Shown here piece by piece: positions 55,700 through 64,000 of a stretch of 64,000 nt of DNA. A program made the translations under genes and the position numbers. The stretch lies in the NCBI GenBank assembly GCA_024703915.1, contig CP087969.1:2790001-2854000 (forward strand), written 5' to 3'. Every line of letters starts with the position of its first letter. The stretch's first letter is position 1. The notes under the pieces are model-generated. The model had not been told where the DNA came from, ran no database searches, and worked only from the letters and a program-made list of their open reading frames with translations. The stretch comes from Massilia sp. H-1 (GTDB lineage: Bacteria; Pseudomonadota; Gammaproteobacteria; Burkholderiales; Burkholderiaceae_D).

Positions 55700-57310
55700 T
55701 TACATGCGGAAGACACCGAACTTCGTGTCTTCGATTTCGGCATTCAGCGCGGCCGACAGGCCCAGGCCCAGCACCATGCGGGTGTCGGCCGGGTCGATCA
55801 CGCCATCGTCCCACAGACGCGCGGTGGCGTAGTACGGGTGGCCCTGGTGTTCGTATTGTTCCTTGATCGGCTGCTTGAAGGCGGCTTCTTCTTCCGGCGT
55901 CCACTGGCCGCCCTTGCCTTCGATGCCGTCGCGCTTGACGGTGGCCAGCACCGACGCGGCCTGGTCGCCGCCCATGACGGAGATACGGGCATTTGGCCAC
56001 ATCCACAGGAAGCGCGGCGAGAAAGCGCGCCCGCACATGCCGTAGTTGCTTAAGCGCCGAAGCTGCCGCCGATGATGACCGTGAACTTGGGCACCGAGGC
56101 CGTGGCCACGGCCGTGACCATCTTGGCGCCGTTGCGGGCGATGCCTTCGTTTTCGTATTTGCGGCCGACCATGAAGCCGGTGATATTTTGCAGGAACACG
56201 AGCGGGATCTTGCGCTGGCAGCACAGTTCGATGAAGTGGGTGCCTTTGAGCGCCGATTCCGAGAACAGGATGCCGTTGTTGGCGATGATGCCGACCTTGA
56301 CGCCGTAGATATGGGCGAAGCCGCAGATCAGGGTGGTGCCGTAGCGTGCCTTGAATTCGTCGAAGTCGCTGCCGTCGACAATGCGGGCGATCACTTCGCG
56401 TACATCGAAGGGCTTGCGGGTGTCGACCGGGATCACGCCGTACAGTTCTTCCGGTGCGTATTTCGGCTCGGCGGATTCGCGCAGGGCCATTTGCTGCGGC
56501 TTGGTGCGGTTCAGGTTCGAGACGATTGTGCGCGCCAGCGACAGCGCGTGCAGGTCGTTCTGGGCCAGGTGGTCGACCACGCCGGACAGGCGGGTGTGCA
56601 CGTCGCCGCCGCCCAGGTCTTCGGCCGTGACCACTTCACCGGTGGCCGCTTTGACCAGCGGCGGGCCGCCCAGGAAGATGGTGCCCTGTTCTTTCACGAT
56701 GATCGACTCGTCGCTCATGGCTTAAGCACATAGGCGCCATGGGTGCACGAACCCATTACCACCGCGATTTGCGGGATGCCCTTGGCCGACAGATTGGCCT
56801 GGTTGAAGAAGATGCGGCCGAAATGGTCGCGGTCGGGGAACACGTCGTCCTGGTTCGGCAGATTGGCGCCGCCCGAGTCGACCAGGTAGATGCACGGCAG
56901 GTTGTTCTGGTCCGCGATTTCCTGGGCGCGCAGGTGCTTCTTGACCGTCATCGGATAGTAGGTGCCGCCCTTGACGGTGGCGTCATTACAGACGATCACG
57001 CATTCCTGGCCCGAGACGCGGCCGATGCCGGTGATGATGCTGAGGCCCATGGCTGCGCCTTCATACATCTCGTAGGCGGCCAGCTGGGAGAATTCGAGGA
57101 AAGGCGTGCCCGGATCGAGCAGCATCTGGACGCGGTCGCGCGGCAGCAGCTTGCCGCGTGCGACGTGCTTGGCGCTGGCAGCGGCACCGCCATGCCGGCC
57201 GCCATCGCCGCGACCTTGGCGCGCAGGTCGTCGACGATGCTTTGCATGGCCGCCGCATTGGCTTTGAAGTCGTCGCTGCGCGGATTGAGTTTGCTGTCGA
57301 TTTGAGGCAT
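55700..57310 (-). CDS. liuB: Methylcrotonyl-CoA carboxylase carboxyltransferase subunit
   Basis: Carboxyltransferase of about 535 residues: [108 protein letters not shown], and [41 protein letters not shown] (in pieces). These match MCC beta rather than propionyl-CoA carboxylase. Breaks near 56049 and 56722 are lost GCCGGC sites; another near 57190. First gene of the liu-bio block in this window; isovaleryl-CoA dehydrogenase (liuA) is not seen here. Confidence 0.95.
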
Positions 57311-57318
57311 TGCGATCC

Positions 57319-57749
57319 TTATTTGTCCGGGAAACTGCCGTCCAGGTAAAACCAGCGCGCCACGCTTCACCGCATCCTCGCGCACGAAACGGCTGACTTC
57401 GTGCAGGCGGTGAGCGCGGCCGTTGATCTTGTAGCGGGCGACGAATTCTACGGTATCGGCGTCTTTATTTTCTGGCAACTCTGCTTTACGTTGACGTAAA
57501 CGTAAAGCAGATTTTACCTCAAGTCCCAGCCACTGCAATGGTTCGTTTTCCTGCACGATCGGCTCTTTCGGCAGGGTGGTCGGGTGCCAGGTCGCGCGCA
57601 GGTAGGCTTCATTGCCCTGCGTGTAGGCGGTATAGCGCGAGCGCATCAGCGCTTCGGCCGTCTGCGGGCACGGCCTCGCCCCCGATATAGGGGCCGCAAC
57701 AGGCGGCGAACGCTGGTCCGCCGCATGGGCAGGGTGCTGGTGGTGGCAT
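57319..57749 (-). CDS. ychJ: YchJ family SEC-C zinc-motif protein
   Basis: About 140 residues: N-terminal metal motif PCPCGG...CCGPYIGG (SEC-C), [23 protein letters not shown], then [49 protein letters not shown] (in pieces) and the end [10 protein letters not shown]. Function unknown; ribosome-associated SEC-C proteins are relatives. Breaks near 57668 and 57352. It ends nine bases before liuB on the same strand. Confidence 0.88.
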
Positions 57750-57830
57750 GGTCGGTGGCAAAAAGGGAATCCGGCAATTATCCGCCATATTGGCAATAAA
57801 AGCGGAACGGCTTGCTCTCTGCTGTTCAGG

Positions 57831-58699
57831 TCATTCCTGCTCTGGATAGCCGAAACCGTCTGTGAACTGTGTCAGCAAACTGGCCGCGTGCGCGGCCGGG
57901 TCGGCCGTCATCGTCAATACGCGCGCCATGTCGCGGATCAGGCGATCAGTTTGCGCGACGTCGGCGAGCACGGCAGCCAGCCTGTTTGCCGTGGCTGCCT
58001 GGATCATCTTGCGCGCGTCGTTTCCGAGTAACCACGCCCCTGCCAGTACTACATCAAAACCAGCAAGTTCAAATACGTCGGGGGGCATATCGTAGACGCG
58101 ATCAAGATCGATTTCATGGTACCTGCGCAGTAACTCTGCAAGATCGGTCGCGTCCCTCTGCGTTTCCCTGCCTCTGTCTAGCCAGCAGAACAGCTTCCAG
58201 CACGGCAATATTTGGCAATGACGCGACGGCGATCAGCAGGTTCGGAGCAATCTCCACGTTGACAGCGGATGTCAGTGCGTCCTCGAAGCTTAGCTGTATT
58301 CATGACGATCGCCATGTCCGGAGGCCAGCGGATCTCTTGGCGTTCGTCCGCAATTGGACCGAATGGTACGAGGTCAACCGGGATGCCCAGCGTGGCTCCT
58401 ACTGACTGATAGTAGAGCTTTTGCATGGCGCGTGGATCGGCTGTGAACCCATGCTGGTCGATCAGTCGCTGCTTTAGCGCTTCGAATTGCGCCCACGTCT
58501 CCATCGCAAAAGCAAAGTCGACGTCCCTTGTCGCGCGGCCCGCGTCCAAACCAAGCACATGCTCGATCAGTACGACGCGTGCGGTGGCGCCGATCAGCAA
58601 GGCGCGAAGTCCCAGCGCGCTTGCGGCAGTGTGGAGCTCACGAATAACGACGAGATTCATCCCGTCGATGGGCCGCTTAAGCTGCAACTCAGTTGGCAT
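57831..58699 (-). CDS. abiEii: Nucleotidyltransferase toxin, AbiEii/AbiGii family
   Basis: About 288 residues. The nucleotidyltransferase core is visible: LLIGATARVVLIEHVLG then the catalytic RDVDFAFAME (D-x-D), a later PVDLVPFG, and a helical C-terminal half. This is the toxin of type IV toxin-antitoxin pairs; relatives (MenT, AbiEii) add nucleotides to RNA, mainly tRNA. The break near 58290 is a lost GCCGGC. Its start overlaps the antitoxin gene by 11 bases. Codon and base usage are noticeably less GC-rich than the neighbours, which suggests transfer. Confidence 0.88.
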
Positions 58700-59758
58700 G
58701 AATCAGCTGCCGGTAAATTTTTGCCGCTGTGTCGAGATTGCGTGGTTCCATGCTTGCCATCAGATCGGCATAGACAAGCAATGGCGGTACGCAAGCTTGG
58801 TGCTCGTGGTCCAAAGACAGATCCCAGAACTTCTCCAGAATTTCGATCTCGCCATGCGGATCGGCGCGCAACTTGTTTTGAATGACCAGCTTGCCCAGCT
58901 TGTGGCGCATCGTCGCCGCGTTCATGTAGATCGTGATTTTTTCTGGCTTCAGATAGTTGGTCATCTTATCGGCTGCCACTTCACCACCCCCATGCCGCAT
59001 CGAAATGTTCGATGTCGATTTTTTTCCACCAGTCGCGATCAGACGCGCTAAAGCGCCTCGGTGCGAGTTTCGGACGTAATTTGCTTGCATAGATCGTTAC
59101 CCATTCGTCCATCAGCTTCGCCTTTTCCAGGAAACGCCGATCTTTCTTTGCCTTTGTGATGTAGCCGCGCTTGGCCAGGTCATTGAAGACTGGGCCAATG
59201 GCGCCGAGTGACACCCCGGCGATTTGGCTGAGAAACCGGTATGGCGCGCTAAGCAGTTCAGGGGCGCACAGCAGTGCAAAAGTCAGTCGGGAGGCGCTGA
59301 CACTGCCGCCGGGGCCGGGCAGCACGTCGCTCAGCGCATGTCCATTTGCGTGGCGTTGTCCTTTGATAAAGACGAACAGGCCGGGCGCTTGCAGGTACGC
59401 GTTGCCGTCAGCGTCGATGAACTGGACGCCTATTTCACGGCATCTTTCGGCTAGTTCCGATGAAATGCGGGGTGCCACCAGCAGGAATGCACCATTGACG
59501 TCGGCGAATTGTTGCTTGACCTGATGGAGCGCGGCAATACGGTCGACCTGCCTCACCTCCGCAAAGTATGGATACGCGTGGCCCGCGAGTCGCAATTCAA
59601 CTGTGGCATCAGCACGGTTATTCAAGCGATTTTTGGGTTCCAACGCCTTTACCAATGTAAACGATGCCGGTCATGGTGGCAAGGGTGTCCAGTGCTGATT
59701 CCAGGATGAGCAGTTCGTTGCGATGGCGGCTATCATGAATTAATTGGGAGTCGTTCAT
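58689..59758 (-). CDS. abiEi: AbiEi-family antitoxin/repressor
   Basis: About 356 residues starting MNDSQLIHDSRHRNELLILE. A Wing-type DNA-binding part (residues about 190-240: SAPYRFLSQIAGVSLGAIGPVFNDLAKRGYI, in pieces) and a C-terminal domain with YASKLRPKLAPRRFSASDRDWW, NYLKPEKITIYMN and LGKLVIQNKLRADPHGEIEILEKFWD. AbiEi proteins both repress the operon and counter the AbiEii toxin. Frame breaks near 59660 and 58988 (GGCATG signature). Three inverted repeats lie directly upstream. Confidence 0.85.
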
Positions 59759-59768
59759 ACAAGTCCAG

Positions 59769-59787
59769 TGTTCACGTAACGTGAACA
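59769..59787. promoter_or_regulatory. Operator-like palindrome 1 before abiEi
   Basis: TGTTCACGTAACGTGAACA is a perfect 19-base palindrome, 11 bases upstream of the abiEi start codon. Probable AbiEi autoregulatory site. Confidence 0.75.
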
Positions 59788-59799
59788 TTAGTCCTATTT

Positions 59800-59822
59800 G
59801 AACATCAGGTCAACCGATGTTC
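59800..59822. promoter_or_regulatory. Operator-like inverted repeat 2
   Basis: GAACATC and GATGTTC face each other across nine bases. They carry the same GAACAT half-site as the flanking palindromes but in opposite arrangement. Confidence 0.6.
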
Positions 59823-59831
59823 GATTAATTC

Positions 59832-59856
59832 TTATGTTCACGTAACGTGAACATAA
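59832..59856. promoter_or_regulatory. Operator-like palindrome 3
   Basis: A perfect 25-base palindrome that contains palindrome 1 and extends it by TTA on each side (arms TTATGTTCACGT). It is 63 bases from the first, centre to centre 66 bases, about six helical turns, which would allow co-operative binding. Confidence 0.72.
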
Positions 59857-59873
59857 TTCTTTATGAACGCGCC

Positions 59874-59974
59874 GCGCCGTGTCCCACGTTGCGCCATCAA
59901 TTGGCATAGTAGGTGGCGTCGTCAGGCTGTACCCTTTGACCGGATACAGCGGCAGATAGATCCCGGCCATGGCG
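59874..59974 (-). pseudogene. Deleted remnant of dadA
   Basis: Two blocks match the full dadA gene downstream: 59874-59918 resembles 61479-61523 with about six differences, and 59921-59974 matches 61789-61842 with one difference. The 265 bases that separate the blocks in the intact gene are missing here. Orientation is the same as in the full gene. It encodes nothing usable. It lies directly beside the toxin-antitoxin operators. Confidence 0.85.
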
Positions 59975-60049
59975 TACCAGGGAATCGGGAGGGAATTGCA
60001 CGCCTACCGTATGGTAGAGTCCATTTCCGTCCCGAACTTGCTCTGCCCC

Positions 60050-61383
60050 ATGAAAAAAGCCGTCCTCGCCTTTGCACTTGCGCTCGCCATGCCCCTGCTT
60101 AAGCATTGCCGCAATCGTTAGATGACAGCCAAGCGCGGCCATCGCCAAAAAGGATTATCCGGCAGCGGTGGCCATCTACAGCAGGCTGGCCACAGTAGAT
60201 GACGCCAATGCGCAGGCGAAGCTCGGTCTGATGTACCTTCACGGCCTTGGCGTCACCCCGGATCCGGCGGCGGCGGTCAGCTGGCTGCGTAAATCCGCCG
60301 ATCAGGGCAATACCGCTGGCCAGGGCAACCTGGGCACGATGTATGAGAACGGAACAGGCGTGCCCAAGGACGTGGTGGAAGCCACCCGCCTGTATCGCCT
60401 CGCGGCGGAACAAGGGGACGCGCGCGCAATTCAACCTGGCGCAGGCTTATCTCAGAGGCACAGGCGTGCCGCGCGACCTGGCGCTGGCCGCCAGCTGGAA
60501 CCGCAAGGCTGCGGACCAGGACATCCCCCTGGCGATGTACAACGTGGGCTCCATGTACTACCGGGGCGAGGGTGTGGTGCGGGACGACCGCGAAGCGGCA
60601 AAATGGTTCCGCAAGGCTGCCGAAAAGGTTCGCTGCTAGATGATCCACAACCTGGCCTACATGTTCACGACCGGCCAGGGCGGTTTGAACAAAGATGAGG
60701 CCAAGGCGGTGAAACTGTATGCGATCGCGGCCGAACAAGGATACGTCGCTTCCCAGCACAATCTGGGCGCCCTGTACGAACAGGGCGTCGGCGGACCGCC
60801 CGAGCTTAAGCCAAGGCGCTCGCATGGTACCGCAAGGCCGCCGCGCAGGATTACGGCGATAGCCTGAATGCGATCGGCGCGATGTACATGGAAGGCATCG
60901 GGGTAGGCAAGGATGAAGGCGAAGCCTTGCGCTGGTACAAGCGTGCAGCCGACCAGGGCAATGCGATCGCCGCGTTGAATCTAGCAGAGAACTATTTGGA
61001 GGGCCGGGGTGCGCCCGCCGACTCCACGATTGCCGCGAGCTGGTTCAGGAAGGCCGCGGACCAGGGCCAGGTCACTGCAATGCGACAGTTCGCCTTGATG
61101 GTCCTTTCAGGCGACGGGGTGCGGACCGATGCCAAGGCAGGCGTGGACTGGTTGAACAAAGCCGCGAACATGGGCGACGGGGAGGCGCAATTCGTGCTCG
61201 GGACAATGTATGGCGCCAAGCAAGCACGTCCCGAAGAGCATGGCACAGGCCTATTACTGGATGTCTTTGGCGAGCAAGGGGGGCATGCGGGAGCTGACGA
61301 AGCGCGTAGTCTTGCGTCCCAGACCCTGACAGCGGCGCAGCGCGCAGCAGGATCTCGCCATCGCCTCGTTCCAACCGAAATAA
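60050..61383 (+). CDS. Sel1-repeat (SLR) protein, secreted
   Basis: Signal peptide (MKKAVLAFALALAMPLPALPQS, repaired) followed by about eleven Sel1-like repeats of 36 residues (AKLGLMYLHGLGVTPDPAAAVSWLRKSADQG; LGTMYENGTGVPKDVVEATRLYRLAAEQGD; and so on) to about residue 425. SLR proteins are scaffolds for protein contacts in the periplasm. Breaks near 60102 and 60804 are lost GCCGGC sites; others near 60130, 60430, 60630 and 61222. It lies between the dadA remnant and intact dadA. Confidence 0.88.
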
Positions 61384-61414
61384 ACGCGGCACGCTCAAGG
61401 GCGACCGACATCAG

Positions 61415-62614
61415 TTACTTGCCGCACATGCGCGCGGCCAGCATCCGCGCCGAGCCGCACGCGAACGTGAAGCCGAGCGCGCCGTGCCCCACGTTGAGCC
61501 ATAAATTGGCATAGCGGGTGGCGCCAATCATCGGGGCGCCGTCCGGCGTCGATGGCCGCAGGCTTAGCCCAGGTTTCCAGCTGCGCATAATCGGCCGCCT
61601 GCGGCATGGTTGCGCGCACTTGCCGCACCAGCGAATCGATGCGCCCGGCCTGGAGCGACAAATCCTCGCCCACCAGATCGGCCATGGCGGCCACGCGCAG
61701 GCGGTCGCCAATGCGCGCATACAGGATCTTGCGTTCGAAATCAGTCACGCTGACCTGGGGCGCGCAGTCGCCTGCCCGGATCGGCACCGTCAGGCTGTAC
61801 CCTTTGACCGGATACAGCGGCAGATAGATCCCGGCCGTGGCGGCCAGGTCGCGGCTGCTGATCCCGGCGGCCAGCACGACATGGTCGGCGCCCAGCACGC
61901 CGTTCCCGGTATCGATCCCGGTCACCTTGCCGCGCGCGGTGAGCAGGCGCTTTGCCTGTCCGTGCGTCATGCCGCCAAAGCGCGGGTGCGTTTCGATGCG
62001 GCGCATCAGCGCTTCGCAAAAGGCGTGGCAGTCGGCCACCGCTTCATGCCGACGTTGAAGATGCCGCCTAGCCAGCGCGTCCTGCACGGCGGCCAGGGCC
62101 GGTTCGCGCTGCACGCACTCGGCCGGCGACAGCAGTTCGCCCGTGTCGGACCTGCTTAGCCCCGCGGTGTCGAGCGTGGAGCGGGAACGGTAGACGACCA
62201 GTTTGCTTAAGCATCGCGCCAGGCAAATTCCTCGGGGGGAATGGCCAGTTCGGCCATGGCCTGGCGGCTCAGTTCCCCCAGTTCGAGCAGGCGGTCGGTG
62301 GTGTCGCGGTTGTCGTCGGCATTGCAGTGCGCGAGAAAGCTGGCCAGCCAGCGCCACTGGCGCCAGTCCGCCTCGGGGCGGAATGCGAGCGGTGCGTCTT
62401 TCTGGAACATCCAGTGCAGGGCCTTGAGCGGCACCCCGGCATCGGCCAGCGGCGACACGTAGCGGTAGCTGAGCTGGCCGCCGTTGCCATAGCTGGTGCC
62501 GGTGCCGACCTGGGCTTCGCGCTCGAGCAGCGTGACGCCGAAGCCCGCTTCCAGCAGCCACCAGGCCGACGTCAGCCCGACCACGCCGCCCCCGATGACG
62601 ATGACTTGTTGCAT
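61415..62614 (-). CDS. dadA: D-amino-acid dehydrogenase DadA
   Basis: FAD enzyme that deaminates D-amino acids, chiefly D-alanine, at the membrane. FAD site [31 protein letters not shown] (in pieces), [43 protein letters not shown] and the C-terminal [19 protein letters not shown]. About 405 residues. Breaks near 61566, 62063 and 62208 are lost GCCGGC sites; 62047 and 62150 are further doubtful spots. No alanine racemase gene is near. Confidence 0.94.
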
Positions 62615-62622
62615 GGGCCTCC

Positions 62623-63951
62623 CTAGCTAAGCCAGTACCCGACGGTACATGGCGGTCAGGATGCGCTCCTCGAAGCGCGCCATCGACGAATAGTGGCCGG
62701 GCTGTTTTTCAGGGTCGGCCGCCACGCCGCCGACCAGCACCACCATGCCGCTGCGCTGCTTCCAGGTCGACCACGAAGACCGACATCAGGCCATAGGCTT
62801 CGCCCAGGTGGCCGACGCCGCGTACATGGCCACCCTCGGCCACGCCCTCGGCAAAGTGCTGGTTGCCCAGGCCCCAGTGGCGGAACAGTCCCCGTTCGGT
62901 GTCGCCGTTGCTGCCTTTGGCGTCCAGGCTCCACTGGCGCGTGAACATGGTCTTGAGCGTGGCGGACTGGAGAATGCGCTTGCCTTCGTGCACGCCGTCG
63001 TTGATCAGCATCAGCATGACCTTGCCCATGTCGGCGGCGGACACGCGCAAGCCGCCCGTCGGGCTGAACGGCGTGGCATTGCTGCCGATGACGTAGGTGT
63101 CGATCCCGGCCGGGGGCGCGGGACGGTGCTTGCTGTAATCGTCCACCTGCGCGATCCAGGGGAAGGCCGGATCCCAGATCTCGGTATCGGTGGTGCGCTT
63201 GCAGGTACAGGGTGGCCAGGTTGGCCAGGTCCTCGTCCGGGAATTCGGACGGGTTGAAGCCGCCGCGCATGCTAAGCGGAGCGAGCAGCAGGCGCTTCAT
63301 CAGGCGGTCGAAGCGTTCGCCGCTGGCGCGTTCCATGATGGTGCCGATCACGCCCCAGCCCAGGTTGGCGTAAGTGAAAAACGCGCCCGGCCCGGCGGTT
63401 CTGGCCCACATGGCGCCGCTGCCGTGATGGGCCTGGCCCGGCACCAGCACGCTCTGCAGCGACATACTGGCTTAGCCAGGAATAGCTTAAGCATCGTCGC
63501 GCAGCGACGAGGTGTGCGACAGCAGCTGGCGCAGGGTAATCGGGTGATCGGGAAAGTGCGGATTGCGCAGCGGGAAGCCGAGGTAAGTGCCGACATCGGT
63601 GTCGAGCGCGAGCTTGCCGTCCTCCACCAGCCGCATGGCGGCGAAGGTGGTCATCATCTTGGAAATCGAGGCGATCCGGAACAGGGTGCGGGCGTCGGCC
63701 GCGCGCGCTTAAGCAGGTCGGCGGTGCCGATGAAGCGCTGGCCGAACTGCTGCTGGTAGGCGACTTTGCCGTGCCGGATGGCCAGCACCGACAGGCTGGC
63801 CAGGGTGCAGGCCGGGTCGGCGACCACGGCCGCCAGTTCCGCGTCCAGGGCCTTGCTTAGCCAAGGGCGGCGCAGGGGGCACGGCCGCCATGACGCGGTT
63901 TAGTCCGCCCAACAGGGCCAGTCCCAGCATGCCGCGTCTGCCTGTATTCAT
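62623..63951 (-). CDS. Serine beta-lactamase-like hydrolase (S12), exported by Tat-like signal
   Basis: Signal peptide with twin Arg ([22 protein letters not shown]). S12/class C motifs: catalytic Ser-x-x-Lys in [10 protein letters not shown], Tyr in [16 protein letters not shown], and a C-terminal [16 protein letters not shown] region in place of KTG. About 440 residues. The ATG was chosen by GGAG nine bases upstream. Breaks near 62630, 63472, 63490, 63710 and 63857 are lost GCCGGC sites; 63198 and 62757 are others. Likely a D-aminopeptidase or esterase; beside dadA it could release D-alanine (inference). Confidence 0.88.
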
Positions 63952-64000
63952 CGTGTTGCGCTCCGAACCTGTCGTCATATTGGCAGAATACGGCCAGCGA

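Noticed and set aside
59863..60102. Small plus-strand coding frame before the Sel1 gene
   Set aside because: It crosses the dadA remnant in the antisense direction and has no independent support.

Overview
The window looks like a chromosomal segment of a high-GC betaproteobacterium, most likely Oxalobacteraceae (Massilia/Duganella/Janthinobacterium group). This is inferred from the base composition, the family mix (TorF-type porin, DUF3034, FecR/DUF6600 proteins, TonB receptors, GhrA, leucine-degradation genes) and the operon style. It holds about 65 genes, one tRNA-Pro, one TnpB-type transposon-like element and one type IV toxin-antitoxin pair.

The dominant property of the sequence is technical but informative. 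Most genes are broken by small insertions, and most breaks fall where the protein family demands the hexamer GCCGGC (usually Ala-Gly or Pro-Ala). In its place stand strings such as GCTTAAGC, GCTTAGGC, GCCTAAGC, GCTAAGC, GCCTAGCC or, before a further G, GGCATG. I count roughly 70 such places in essential and accessory genes alike, against about a dozen intact GCCGGC. The simplest reading is an unpolished single-molecule assembly from DNA carrying a base modification in GCCGGC. I therefore annotate most broken genes as single functional genes and note the apparent frameshifts.

Layout. 1-2613: end of a TonB receptor and an S41 peptidase. 2669-6300: three-PAS hybrid histidine kinase and a saccharopine-dehydrogenase-like protein. 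6463-11831: a secreted two-propeller WD40-caspase fusion followed by three small envelope proteins. 11836-15961: TraB/GumN protein, a chemoreceptor ending in NWEEF, and a porin. 16130-18191: zinc-ribbon HEXXH membrane protein, GNAT, DUF296 and a small basic protein. 18297-22014: arsR-aquaporin pair with operator, then a Spy/CpxP-like protein with an OmpR-type two-component system. 21972-29360: membrane proteins, TonB receptor, DUF808, orphan BrnA, HU, LysE. 29460-33260: FecR-like protein with a long polyglutamine tail, then a TnpB element. 33327-36053: ybeD-lipB-lipA and a hydrolase. 36073-46490: DUF4139, DUF1287, thioesterase, truncated globin, ECF sigma with its anti-sigma factor, DUF3034, the lpoA(lppC)-yraN-diaA/gmhA-dolP-tlpA cluster, rsmI and tRNA-Pro.

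46494-57310 is the most coherent block: leucine catabolism genes (liuB, liuC, liuD, HMG-CoA lyase) with the four biotin-synthesis genes bioA-F-D-B inserted between liuC and liuD. Methylcrotonyl-CoA carboxylase (LiuB/LiuD) is a biotin enzyme, so cofactor and consumer appear to be co-transcribed. 57319-59974 holds ychJ, an AbiEi/AbiEii toxin-antitoxin pair preceded by three nested inverted repeats, and a deleted remnant of dadA. A Sel1-repeat protein, the full dadA and a serine beta-lactamase-like hydrolase close the window.
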